Source: Theileria orientalis strain Shintoku
Taxonomy: Eukaryota > Apicomplexa > Aconoidasida > Piroplasmida > Theileriidae
DNA length: 64,000 bases
Direction: 5' to 3'
Assembly (NCBI RefSeq): GCF_000740895.1
Contig: NC_025262.1
Span: forward strand, 426,001 to 490,000
Under the pieces are notes generated by a model. The model was not told the DNA's origin. It saw only the letters and a program-made list of their open reading frames with translations, and did not search any database. Positions 1 to 12,800 of the stretch are shown piece after piece. The position numbers and the translations under genes were made by a program. Positions within the stretch are counted from its first letter, which is position 1. Every line of letters begins with the position of its first letter.

Positions 1-443
1 CTGACCTATTTATATATAAATACACATTGTTATACTCTACATATAACACACCTTTTCAAGGAAACTTTCCTTAGGATAAGGAATGAAATTTATTCCCTTT
101 TTATCAAATTGCTTAAAACAAAATGGGTCTGTAGAGATTGAAATGTTTAAAGCAAAATACCTAATCCAATAGTTATACTATTGCTTTCAGAATTACTCAT
201 TCTACTAAAAAAAACTCTATTCAAAAAAGATAAATGTGTTTGATTTTTACAAATACTGGAACAACAATATGGAATCCTACTAAATAAAAGTGAATGATGC
301 ACCAATTTCATTGAAAAACAGATATTTACTTTGTATAGAATAACACCTACAACAAATCTGTAATTCATAATATGTGTAAATCATATTATGGATTTATTGT
401 GTTATCTTGTGGCTTCTACACCTAGCACTTAATATTTATCTAT
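1..443. other. Left-edge non-coding DNA upstream of the Rieske/AIF gene
   Basis: AT-rich sequence with no convincing gene. A weak minus-strand open stretch at 147-368 can be spliced into a peptide of about 42 residues, but it has no recognisable family features. The part next to 444 probably carries the promoter of the plus-strand gene; no specific element can be named. Confidence 0.4.
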
Positions 444-3093
444 ATGGATATTATGTATAGAATGAAGATCCTGAATCAAATTGTTTTTAAGAATTTAAGA
501 CATATTTGCCATTCCAGAAGATCGTTTTCTTCTATCGTGCCAATTGTAAATTCAACCGGTAATAAAGGCTGGAAGTACAAATATGGTTTCTATATTGGAG
601 TTCCTACACTTTTGGGACTGCCATATGTAGCATATTCTTCCGTAAAATGTAGGTCAAACTCACGCTTCATTTTATTTTAGCTTCTATATCCTGCAATGGG
701 TTTGAAAAGGTAGAATTAGGTGACCTATCTGAATTCAAAGAAGGAGAATCTAAGCAAATTAAGATTTATAACGGTGTGATTATACAATATGTAACTGTTT
801 TTATAGGAAAGGACACGGTTTTAGTGACGAATGTGAAGGGAAGAATCTATGTTACCGGAAGCTCGTGCCCTCACTTCTCAGCGTCCTTTATAGATGGTAC
901 TTAAACGTGTTAAAAATAACTATTAGGCGCCGTAACAGACGAACTGCTAGTTTGTCCCTGGCATAACGCCAAGTTTCAGTTGAAGGATGGGTCGTGTGTA
1001 AACGGTACGATTCTATTTTAAACGATGACTAGTGCAATTTATTAAAACATACATTAACTTTGTAGGACCATGTTTCGACGGACTTGCCACGTATGAGCCA
1101 GTCGTCGAGAACGGAAAACTATACGCAATGCTGCCACCAACGCCCTTACCAGTACGTGGTTTACACATACTTTATACATTGCTTTTAAACGCAATGATAT
1201 TTGATTGTTTAGCTTGAGGTGCCAATGAAAAAGGAGAAGACAAAGGGAAGGGATAGCCGCGTCTTCGTTATCTGTGGCGCAGGAGCCTCAGCACATGCAG
1301 CAGCCGAAACGCTCAGGTTAAAGGGCTTTACAGGTATTCGTGATTTGTAATCCGGGACTTTAGGGCGCATACTGATGTACGGAGATGAACAATACCTCCC
1401 CTATTACCGACCGTATCTGTCGAAGGCATTTAGCAAGGACTATGAAAGAGTTCCGAATGAACAGGCGCTGAGATCGAAGGAATTTTACAAAAACAATCAA
1501 ATAGAGCTTTATACCGGGAAAACAGTGACCTTGGTGAATGACAAGGATCATACAGTAACATTGTCAGATGGAACCGTAGTCAAATATGACAAAGTAAGTG
1601 GACACAATATTTAGTATGTGATATTGTAATCATCTAATGAATAGGTGTTGGTCGCAACAGGCTCACGGTCATCGAGACTGCCCGTGTCTGAAAATAAAAA
1701 CTACGAAAATCTGTTTACCATTAGAACAATAGACGATCTGAAGGGATTGTCAAGATATATAAAGCCAAATTCGAATGTAGTAAGTTGATACTTACGCAGT
1801 TAAGCAATAAATACGTCAATTACAGGTAATAGTTGGTGCAAATTTTATCGGATGCGAATTATCGTCAGCACTAAAACCCACGGGAGCCAACCTAACAGTA
1901 GTAACAAACGTAAGTAGCTGGTAATATAGCAGGCTACAAGTATTTTGAAAATTTATTGATTAATAAAGGACTTTAACACCATAATCATTATCAAATATAG
2001 ACTGAAACACCGCTTGAAAACGTTGTCGGAAAGAGAATAGGTGGTGTTGTCGCAAAGTTGATGGCAAAAAACGGCGTGACGTTCCTGCCAAGTTGTACAG
2101 TAAAGAGATACAAGTAGGTTACTAAGAGGAGATAGTGTTGTAACGTCAACATTAAACTAATTGACTCGTAGCGCCAAGGGTAACAAGGTGAATGAAGTAG
2201 TGTTGGACACGAATGAAACGCTGAAAGCAGACGTGGTAATAGAGGGTGTGGGATCGAAAGTGGACTCGTCAATATTGCCTTGCGCAAAGGTGGCGCCAAA
2301 CGGAACAGTACTAGTGGACGAGTCGTTCAGGTATTAATTACCATGGAAGTCGCACTTCCCATGTTATGTAACGGATGTTGACAACAATGTAGATGTAACG
2401 GGTGCAAGGATGTCTTCGGAAGTGGCGATTTCGTCAGTTACCCCTATCACAGAACAGGTATCTTTTGGCAGATTAGCCTATTCCTCGGAACAAAACACAG
2501 CACCAAATATAGGGAAACACGTGTCCATAAAACACTGGAACGTTGCCTTACAGCACGGCAGAGTCGCCGCGGACAATATGTTGGACAAAAACGCGAAGAT
2601 GACAATGGTGCCGTTCTTCTGGTCAAACTTCTTCAAGACCGGCTTCAGGTACTCCTTATGGGACAAGTAGATAAACCTAGCTATTTGCACACGATCATGG
2701 TTGATGAGTGGCTGGATGCCTGTAGAATAGGATATTGTGGCACATATAACACTTATAAATTTTAAGTGGGCATACAGATAGCCATATATAGTGTGACATA
2801 AGTGTTTTTCAGGTTTGCCGGTGTTACCGATGGAACTGAAGATTTAATATTTGAAGGCGACGTTGAGAAGAACAAGTTTGCAGCCTACTATACGAAGGAC
2901 AAGAAGGTACGGCGCTAGCAGCTATTGACACGTTTAGGTCGTGGCGGTCTTGGCGATGGGCATGGACGACTTTGCGGCACACGTGACTGAAGCGTTCGAT
3001 AAAAACTGCATGCCGTCCACCGCGGCACTCAAGCTGGGTGCGGCCAACTCAATGTCCATAATGGCCTGCGTGAACAAGTTGAAAGTAGCCTAA
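444..3093 (+). CDS. Rieske [2Fe-2S] and pyridine-nucleotide-disulphide oxidoreductase (AIF / AIFM3-like)
   Basis: Probable mitochondrial flavoprotein that moves electrons from NAD(P)H through FAD to an iron-sulphur centre. Fifteen exons give 618 residues: 444-648, 681-773, 807-896, 927-1004, 1066-1151, 1213-1333, 1364-1593, 1645-1779, 1826-1909, 2001-2113, 2172-2330, 2393-2457, 2501-2648, 2813-2906, 2938-3093. The frame stays open across every junction. The basic N terminus looks like a mitochondrial presequence and is followed by a hydrophobic segment near residues 48-66. The Rieske ligands are visible as CPH at about 120-122 and CPWH at about 139-142. Two dinucleotide-binding folds follow: VICGAGAS (FAD) and IVGANFIGCE (NAD), then the C-terminal FAD motif GSGDF. 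This Rieske-plus-reductase order matches AIFM3-type proteins. Localisation and electron partner are inferred. Confidence 0.85.
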
Positions 3094-3234
3094 TTTGATG
3101 CAGCAACTGTGTTAACACACACATACATGCCTAGTTGTACACACACAGGAGTGGCTCAAGATTACATTAGTCTGCCTGTATTCAACGAGTAATGTGAACA
3201 CTGGACTAGTGATACGTCTGATAAACTTGCCAAA
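3094..3234. other. Short convergent intergenic spacer
   Basis: This 141 bp gap lies between the stop of the Rieske/AIF gene and the stop of the small minus-strand gene. It must hold both 3' ends. No stem-loop stands out. Confidence 0.5.
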
Positions 3235-3679
3235 TCATATTCTTGCTTTTAGGTTACCAATTAGATCGTTTATAAAGTCAAAGTGTTCTCGCGATCCTGA
3301 CTGTATCCTCTCCAGTTCACGTTCCTTTTTGATATAGCTGTTGTCTTTGTACTCTAAACATTTTATTAGCAACATCCGTTTTGAACATGTGTGTAGCTTC
3401 TAATGTATAAATGTTACCTTGGGGGGACCTGTAGAAGTAGGCATCTGCATTGGCGATTTCCACGAAGGGAAGCTCCCCGTTGCCATCTTTTGATCCGTCC
3501 AGTATAACAGTGCCCCTAAAAACACAAGAATATACCAAATGTGTAAGTTAAAAGTACTTGTTTTTGCGATTTTTATCAGGTGCTATATACGGTATATTAA
3601 TCTTAGATTTAGCCTGGTTGAGACAAAAAACATTAGATATCAACTCAAAGCATAAGATTAGCATAAAATTAAAATACAT
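3235..3679 (-). CDS. Small secreted protein, function unknown
   Basis: Three exons (3558-3679, 3418-3515, 3235-3353; introns of 42 and 64 nt) encode 112 residues. The N terminus MYFNFMLILCFELISNVFCL is a good signal peptide. The mature part is charged: a KSKINIPYIAPDKNRKNK stretch, then GTVILDGSKDGNGELPFVEI, then a C-terminal helix rich in Lys, Glu and Arg ending KARI. No cysteine or known domain was seen after the signal. I chose the methionine at 3679 because it directly precedes the hydrophobic core; the frame is open further upstream, so a longer N terminus cannot be excluded. It is tail-to-tail with the Rieske/AIF gene and downstream of VPS13 on the same strand. I do not recognise the family. 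Confidence 0.6.
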
Positions 3680-3846
3680 CGGCACATTAACTAACGAATT
3701 ATTGTCTATTCTCTGTGTGCGTGTGGCTGTTTGATAGTGGCATAAGTGAAATCCACCAACATACACAATATCACTCACGAAGCCTCTAGAATACACATGT
3801 ACTTTGACTACAATTACATTGTGTGTTGTATAGTTGATCAAAATGT

Positions 3847-6800
3847 TCAGGCGCTAATAAACAACTCGGGCCCCAATGTTATTTGCGACGACGCGTGTTT
3901 TATTGCTCTCTGAAAACTGTTGTGGATGTTGCTTATCATGTCTGCTCTTGTGCACGGCACTTGATACTGCTCAAGCCCACATCTACACATTTATTAGTCG
4001 ATTTGCTTGCCTGCTACTGGAATCTAGTTACACATCCGCAGTTAACTGCCATTTAACTAGTGGCACTTACTTTATAATGACTCCATGCGATGATGCTCTG
4101 ACCTCAGTTATGTTAGTGATTTGAAGTTTCCAAATGGTGTATGGTTTTCTCCCTGTATAACATCATATTGTTTGTCGCTTGTATGATATTTAACCGTTTG
4201 CTAATTTCAGAATAGTGGTACTATTGGCAGGTTGCCTACCAACACACCGATAATCAATAAATAAGCTAATAGATAAATAGCGAACTGAATGAAAACATAC
4301 CGTGGGACTGCGACAGGTCCACCAGGTACACCTTCGACGGGTAGAAGAGCAGCGCCACCTGCTTCGCCTTGCTCCCCGTCTGCTGCCTGATGATGAGCAG
4401 GCAGTCCATGATGTGCTTCGCGTACTTGACGCCCAGCAGGTCCCTGATCTCGGCGTCCTGCGCCGAGTAGCCTCTGATCTGCGCGAACTCGCCCCAGAGC
4501 ATCCTCGGCTTCCTGCACTGGTCGACGAGGAACTTTTCCTCCTTCGAGATGTTCGCCTTGATGCCTCGCGACACCTGCGAGACTGCTATTCCCACCTTGT
4601 CTATCGGCTTCACTATGGAGCCCAGGAGCCCCTTCCCGAGCCCCTTGATGAAACCCTCCACGCCCTCCTTCTGCGCGCCCTCGATCGGCTTCGTCACTAT
4701 GTTCGTGAGGCTGAAGAGCCCCTCCCCTATCGTCTTCCCTGCGCTGAAGAGGCCGTCCTTGATGCTCGTCACCTCCCTGGCCGTCGACCTCTTCTTCATG
4801 TACTCCTTGTCGAAGGTGAACTTCGAGAGCACCAGGCCCAGGCCCGAGGACACTGAGTCGACTGCGTCCGCCGCCAGCTCTATTGTGCACCTGCCCACCG
4901 TCAGCGGCAGCTTCGGGATGTTCAGCAGGTTGCTGTAGCCCAGGATTGAGCCTATGCACGAGAGCGATGCCTGCAGGTACTTGTCCTTCATCTGCTCCCA
5001 GAAGGAGAGCACGCTCGTGCGGCTGATCGTCACGTACTCGCGCTGGAAGCTGATCGGCGCGCCCATGAGCTCAAAGTTCCTCGAGACGCTCAGGATGCGC
5101 AGGCCCACTCGCAGCAGGTCGCCCAGCATGTGCAGCTTCTCGAGCTCGAAGCAGCACCAGACCACGAGGCTGAAGGCCTCGATGTAGAGGTAGTCGATGC
5201 TTATGCTTCGCGGAAGACTCACGTTCACCTCTATGCTGCTCGTCGGGCTGTTCTTCTCCATGTTCAGCCAGCCCTCGATCACCTCAATGTCAATCCTCCC
5301 TCCCTTATGTAACCCAGGACGGCTGCCGCCTCGGCGGTCACCACCACCGTCAGCGCCTCTATTGACGCTGGAGTGACTGCCTAAACTGGCTTCATTAAAA
5401 CCGCCTCTGTTGGCGCCGTGGTTAATTCCGTAAGCTCCGTATCCGTGGCTCATCGAATAGACTCCTAGGCCCACCTGGTGACCGCCGCTGTTTTGCGCGT
5501 CGTTGAACAGGTTTATCATGCACTCCTTGTAGTAGCTGTGCATCTTCGTGAAGAGGAGGTCGTTGAAGTCCACCTGCAGGTCGTCCAGCGAGACGAACAT
5601 CTTCTTGATCGATATGTCCTTGCAGTTGCTGAAGGGTCTGTCGATGTACACCTGCAGGAAGTTCGCGTCCGACGTCTCCACCTTCGACCTGTTAACCAGG
5701 ATCGTCTTTCCCATCTCCAGCTCAGTCTGATTGTCCAGCTGCACGTCCGTTATCTTCAGCTCCAGCCTCTGGTGGTCCTCCTTGCACATGAAGAGGCTCA
5801 TGATGCCTCCCATTTCCAGGAAGAAGAGCTCCTCGTGCTGGCTCTGCGACACGATGCTCACTCCTATTTGGCTGATTTGCAGCACCACCTGGTAACTCCT
5901 GATCGCGGCCTCCTCGTCGAAGACGTACATGTCCTCGTTCCTGAGGTCGCTGATGTGCTTGTTGTCCAGCAGCACGTTGTCGTCGATCTCGTCGAGCTCC
6001 TGGTCCCTCGACCTGCTCAACAGCTGACTGGCTGCAGTGGCGCTACTCGCTCCGAGTCCGACGCTTGCGTGCGCATCGACAGGCCCAATCGTTAAACTCG
6101 TTGGTGTGTTGCCAGATACACTCGCTTGTGTAGTGGCCGACGTGCTCACGTGGGCCAGTGGCGACTGCGGAGATCCCGCGTTCGGGTTTATTATGATGAT
6201 GTAGTAGTCGATTCTGTTCTCGGCCAGGATCGTGATGTTGTAGTTCGTGTGGTACTCCGGCGTCGTCAGCTCTATTCTCCTGAACCTGAACGAGGGCGTC
6301 GAGAAGTTGAAGATCAGCGGCTTGCTCGGCGCGACCGTGTTCTTGTCGAGCCAGAGCAGCACCTGCACCAGCTTCGACTTGTGCACGAACGGGTTCGGCC
6401 AGCCGAAGTTGATCACCTGCCCGTGCTTCGCCGTGAAGCAGGCTCCGTTCTTCACGTCCTTCTTGTGGAAGGTCCTGATCATCACCACCTTGATCTCCCT
6501 CGAGTTGTTGTAGAGCAGGTAGCCTCTGATGCCGTTCGTCCGCTCCGACGCGCTCAGCATGCTCGGCGCCGGCGTCACAGTCGCGTTGATCGCTATGTAC
6601 TTGATTCCGTTCTTCGGTATGATCGTGATGTTGTAGACCTGCGACTTCGAGCTGTTTTCCTTCGAGAGCGACATGAACGTCTCGCCGCTGTATATCTCGC
6701 TCAGGTATATCACGCTGCTCCAGCACGTCTCCATTCCCACCTTGATCTCGATGCAGTTTTCCTTGTAGTCCTGCCTCCCCGTCTGCCCAACGCCCCCGCT

Positions 6801-9800
6801 GTTCTGGCTCAGCAGGTAGTTAACGTTCGTCAGGTGCGAGATCGACTGCGTCGAGTTCGGCATGATCTGTATGCTCTCCGACCTCGCGTCCTTCCTCAGG
6901 TACACCACCTCCGCCAGGTTGTTCGTGAAGAGGTACTCCGGCAGCGCAGAGGTCACCTTGCTCGAGATGTGCGAGAGCCCCGGGATGTACACCTTCTCCG
7001 TGATCAGGCACACGCAGTGCCGCTTGCCCTTGATCTCGATCGACGTGTAGCCGTAGCCTCCTATGATCGGCATCTTGATGTCGTACTCCGCGTCGTCGAA
7101 GTACTCGTCCGCCCTGAAGCCGGCCTCCCCGTGCCTGCTTGAGCTGTACCTTCTGTCCAGCCTGAGGCTGTACCTCGCGGCTCCCGGGCTATTCAGCGAG
7201 ACGAGCTTATAGTTGTTATTGTTATTGTCGTACAGGAATGACAGGTTGTTCAGCGTGAATACTCTGTTGTAGTGCTGCGGCACCAGGCTCAGCCCCGTCC
7301 TGTCTATGAAGAGCCAGGGCGCGTTTATGATGAGGCTCAGGTGCCCCTGTATGCACAGGTTGTTAACTGGCAGCGCTCCTGCGAACCTGATGAGCTCCAG
7401 CTCCAGCACGCTCCCGTTGACTGCGACGCTGAAGGTGCTTCTGCTGTCGCTGTTTCCGTAGATGTTGTCGATTCTGCTGCACCACTCGCTCGTCACGTTT
7501 TTTCCGTCCGCCGCCTTCAGGTCCTCGAGCGCGCTTGCGCTCAGGCGTATGTACAGCGCCAGCGACTCGTTCGGCGGCACTGAGTATATGTGCAGTATCC
7601 CCTTCCTGTTCAGCTTGTACGTGATGTCGTCCTTCGCCTGCGAGTCCCTCGCGTGCTTCGTCGCCTGCAGGTTGTAGTCCTTCGAGAGCAGCTTTATGTC
7701 CAGGTCTATTGGCAGCGTGTTCATCACCGAGATCGAGGGGTAAATCACGATCTCCGAGACGTTTATGTTCGCCGGCAGAGAAGACCTCTTGTTGTCCACG
7801 CTCACCACGAAGTACAGGAAGCCGTTTTTGCCCAGGTCCGGGCAGTAGCACTGGCGCACTCTCGTGCCTGAGTGGTGCGAGCTGTCGACCATCTTGCACC
7901 AGCCCGTCGTGTTGACCAGCTTGTTGTAGTACTGCTTCAGACTCGGCTCCTTGTCCATGCTCCTCTTAAGCCTACTGAACAGCTCACTAGTGTCCTCTCT
8001 GTCCTTCGCTCTGTAGAGTGGCTTAAACGAGAATATGATCTGCGAGTCCGCCAGAAACACGTTTTCCGGCACCGAGAGCATGTGGTCGTTCGGAATCACC
8101 ACGAAGTAGCCCTCGTCGTTCTCCGGGCCGTTGACTGTGCTGTGCCTGCTCACTTCGCTCTGGTCTGAGTATATGTTTCCCGCCGTGTACTGCTTAAAGT
8201 TCTGCATGTCGTTCTGGTTAAGCAGGTTACACGGTATCGTTCTCTCGTTCAGGTTGTACATGTACTGGTGGTTGAATCCGTAGTCCAGGAAACACATCAC
8301 CACTGGCATTCCCGACTTGTTGTATATTCTCACCGTGGACGTGAATAGCAGGAGCTTGTGCGACGGGTGCGGACTCAGCACCTGGCATATTATGTTATTG
8401 TTTACTATGCTTTCGTTGATGTTCGTCACTCTGTTGTTTCTGATATGCGGCATCCCGTCTGCTCCCGCGCTACTCGTCGAATTCCTCAGGGTCACGTTGC
8501 TCGACCTCGTTGTCATCATGTTGTTATGCAAAAGACTCCCCCTTTGATTCAGCTGCGATGCGCTCAACGTCCCGTTCGGGTTCATTGCGTTCAAACTCGG
8601 GTCTATGTGCGTCAGGTTATCTTCCACTGCGATCCACCCATTCTTCGCTCCGCCCGCCTCCTCCGACTCCATTCCGCTGCAGTCCGTGTTTATGCTTCTG
8701 TTCATGTTCACTTCTTCCATGCTGTTCCTTCCGGTTCCTGAACTCCTGTTAAAGGACCCGCTGCTGTTCGGCGCTTCACAGTCAACACCTCTGTTTAATC
8801 CGCTCGTCTCCGTGTTTATGCTCGACATATGCGAAAACGCCCTCTCATCTTCGCCCCCTCTCTCCTCTCCGTCTGCGTACAGTGCGTTGAACAGCCCTAT
8901 GTCCTTTATCGGCACTGACAGCAGCACTGTGCAGTTCTTCGAGAGCGGTATGTTGCTCAGCACCATTCCGTTGTTGCAGAACAGGCTCCTGTTGAACTCC
9001 CCGTTCATCGTCGCGTGCGAGCTCGCGTAGTTCGCGTTCGACAGGTTAGAGCGCGTCCTCATGATCGAGCCGCTCGCCAGCAGGTCGCTTTGCACCAGGC
9101 TCTCGCTGCAGCTCAGCTCCTGCGCGATCTGCTTGAGCACGTACTTGGGCGGCTTCGTCACCAGGTATATGCAGTACTCGTTGCTGCTCACCTCCTTGTC
9201 CAGCTGGTTCACAAGCGCGTCGAGCTGCTTCGGCGTCGTCGTGCTCACTATGTTAAGCACGTCGCTGAAGGCCTCGCGCCTGCTCTTGTTCACGTCCATT
9301 ATGAAGCCGTAGTACTCGTAGCTCGTCAGGTTAACGTACCTGTAGTTCGACATCTCAATGTCGTCTTCTTCTCTTCCGTCCTGCCTCTGCTGATCAGAAT
9401 GCTCCTCCACCTTCCCACTATTCATGAAGGTCGGGTGCAGCAGGTTCGACTTCAGGATCGGCAGGAAGTAGAGGAGCATTTGGCAGAAGTTCGGCGTGAT
9501 GTTCACCATCAGGTTACTGTTGCACGTGACCTTCAGCTGGTAGTCGCTCACGAAATCCTTCCAGATCGCGTCGTCGCTTCCTCTCTTGCCCGCAAGCCTC
9601 TCCATCTGCGTGCTCATTCTGCTCTGCATCTGACTTCCGGCCCTTGCCCCGTTACCCGTCGGGTTCGTGATGTACTCCAGGTTGAAGATGAACTTTTCTA
9701 TGAAGGGCTCCCAGTCTCCCACGTTCGTGTTGAAGTAGTAGAGGTGGCAGTTGCAGCGTATCAGCGAGTAGCGCTTCTCGATCGGCAGGTTAAGTATCTC

Positions 9801-12800
9801 CAGCTTCTCCGACTCCACCGTCAGCTTCACCAGCGGGATAACGCTCTTCTTCAGGTCGTCGAAGAAGAGCATTTCCAGGCCCTTAATGTCGAACGACATC
9901 GTCAGGAACTTGCTCGAGTTGTCGTCGATAAGCTGGTTGTTCACCAGCTTCACTGGGATAACGCTCGGCCCGTCCGTGAACATGCTCTTGAAGCAGTGGA
10001 TGATGATGCTCAGGTCCCTCGTGTACAGCCTCAGGTTTATCTGCGGGATTGTGAACTGGAAGAACATCTTCGAGGCCAGGTCTGACACGTAGTGCCCCTT
10101 GCCGTACATCAGGAAGTTTCCGCAGAGCACCTGGCTCACGTTCGTGTTCGCGTACACTCTCGAGAGCAGGCAGTCGATGATGTCCAGCTTCGTGAACTTG
10201 AACAGGTTCCCGTTCACGTACATTTGCAGGATGAAGTCCGTCACCAGCTCCAGCCTCGGACAGTCCACCTTGTCCATCTTACTGAAGGATATGAACTTGC
10301 TCTTGCTCACCAGCAGGTTCAGGATGTACACTCTCTCCACGTTGACCTGCGATATCTTCGGGAAGAGCGCCATCGAGGACGTTCCGTACGAGAGCGAGAA
10401 GAACCTCAGCAGGTCGAAGAAGAACACGAAGAGCAGCGGAATCTCGCTGTTTGACACGATCACGTCGATCAGGCTCTCCTCCGGGTCGCTGTTCACCACG
10501 CACTTGATTGCGTCGTCCTGATAGTCTGTTCTCGTGGCGCTGCTGAAACCTTCCTCCTCACCACTCCCCTTGTTCTCCTCTTCTCTCGATCCTGATCCCG
10601 TCCTTGCTGCAAAATTTGCTTCGTTTATCTTAAAGAAGTCATTGCCTGTCCTGCTTTTGTAGTTCCTCAGCCACTCGAACAACAGGCCGTTGACTGACGC
10701 CCTCATGGCCTCCTTCTCGCGATCTTTAGCGCTTCTGTGTTTGTCTCCGTCGCTAGCACCGTCGGTAGCAGTACCCGTGTGGTTGGCACCACCGTAACTA
10801 GTACAACCAGTGTGATTGTCACGGCCGTCACCACTAGCACCGGTGTGTTTACCCACACCGTTTTTTACACCGTCATAAGTACCTCTGATACTCGGCTTGT
10901 TGCACTTCAGCAGCGTCTTGTGCTTGTTGAAGCTGTTCTCCCTCAGGTCCGTCACCGTCAGCGACTTGCTTATGAAGCCGAACTGGTAGTACGAGAGCAG
11001 CTTCACGTTGTTTGACGCGTAGTCGAGGCAGCACGTGATGTCCGTGAACTCGAAGAGCCCCAGCGGGATGACGTCGTCCTTCCTCGCCTCCACGTTCGCA
11101 AACCTCACCTGCTTCTCCTCTGCCCCGCCGTTCTCTCTGCTCTCCCCTACCTCTCTGTTGCTGTTAAGGTTGTTGTAGCAGTAGAGCTGAAACTTGTTCA
11201 GCGAGAGCCTGATAAGGTAGCGCGACTCCCTCTTAGTCGGGAAGTTCTGCGTGAAGCTGTTCGTCCCCCCCTCGCTCACCATGTACACTGCTCCTCCTAT
11301 GTTCTCGTTGAAGACGTCTATTAAGAATGTCAACTGGTTCCTCGTCAGCTTCGTCACCAGCGCCTCGCTGTCCACTCCTATCTCCATCAGGTCTCTTCCC
11401 CGCGTGCACACCTTCAGGTCCGTCGCGTCGAGCACCACTCCCTCTATTCCCGCCGTGCCTCTTTTCTGCTGCACTATCTGCGCCTTCGTTCCCAGCATCT
11501 TCAGGAAGATCGTGCTCTTGTGCTTGTCCACCAGCTTACTGTAGCTGTTTTTGAACTCCAGGTGCCCCAGTTCGAAGAGTACGTACGACCCGAAGTACCA
11601 CAGGTCCACCACGTTTGCTATGTTCCGTATTTGCTTATCCGACCCCTTCTGCACTTCGTTCCTGCCCCCCGTGCTCTTCCCAACTTCTCCATCTTCCCCG
11701 CTCTCTTCTAACCCCGCAGAGCCGCTCTCGTGGACGTACAGCGGCAGCGTCGACCCTGGCGGCAACTCCTGCTTATAGTGGCTCTTTCCGTTCGGCAGCA
11801 CCGCCTTGTTTTCCGGGAATATGAATATTGGCGATGTGACTGAGAAGTGGTAGAAGAACCTCATTTCGTCCGCTCTCTGCACCACCTTGTGGTACGACTT
11901 GCTCAGGAAGACGCTCAGGATTCCGTCGTCGAAGTACTCCATGAACCTGTTGATGTCGTGCTGGAAGTACACGAATATCACCTTGTCCACCTTGCCCTCG
12001 AAGCACATGCTGTACGGCAGATCCGTGCTGTTGTAGCACTTCAGGTTCAGTACCAGCAGGTTATCGCTCTCACTCGTGCCCGCGTTGTCTCTAGAACTCA
12101 TTTTTCCACTCTCTTTCAAGTTCTCTGCACCCGTTGCATCATCCGGTCCTTGTTCATCTCCGTACGTTGTGCTCAGGTGCGAGAGTATGCACCTTCCTCC
12201 GAAGTACAGCTTCCCCGTCTGTATCACCAGGTTAATGATCTTTTCGTTGTTCTTGAACTTCGCCAGCTGGTGTTCTATCCTTCCCACCGACAACTTCGCT
12301 ATTATGTCTCCCGTTGAGTTGTTGAACAGTATTGAGGCTCCTTTTATCACCAGTTTACACTTCGTGACCACCCTCTGGTCGCTCGTAGGGCCGCCATACC
12401 CGCTGTCCAGAGACTCTGTGTACTTCATCCCGTCCTCCTTCAATTCACTTTCCAGCAGCGGCAGCTCATCGTGGATACAGAAGCCTTCAATATCGTCTTC
12501 CAAGTCTTCTTCTTCTTGTGCACTTTCTCCCTGTTTTCCTCCTCGGGTCGCCTGATTCGCCTGGGTCCCTCCGCTGTGGAACATAAACTTGTCCTTGAAC
12601 GTCTTAAAGGTCGTCGTTATCGTCGTGAAGGTCGTGTCCGCGATGTCGTTGGTGAGGACATCCTTGTACTCCTGGAAGCCGTCTGCTATCAGCTTGATTG
12701 TCGAGTACTCCCAGTTTCCCTCCATTTCTATTATGCTTATGTTAACTGCGTTGTACGCCGTGTCCTCCACTATGTTCGTCACGATCTCCAGGTCCAGCGA

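Noticed and set aside
147..368. Minus-strand frame that can be spliced into a peptide of about 42 residues
   Set aside because: Two introns must be assumed to get a very short protein with no family features; open frames of this size occur by chance in such AT-rich DNA.
3876..4124. Plus-strand Cys/Leu-rich frame of 82 codons
   Set aside because: It is the reverse of the last VPS13 exons and intron; the minus-strand reading is continuous with VPS13.
9015..10085. Long plus-strand open frame opposite VPS13, rich in Val, Arg, Leu and His
   Set aside because: It is the mirror of GC-rich VPS13 codons; composition is typical of an antisense shadow, and many similar frames lie along the same gene and opposite SPT6 and the DDX60-like gene.
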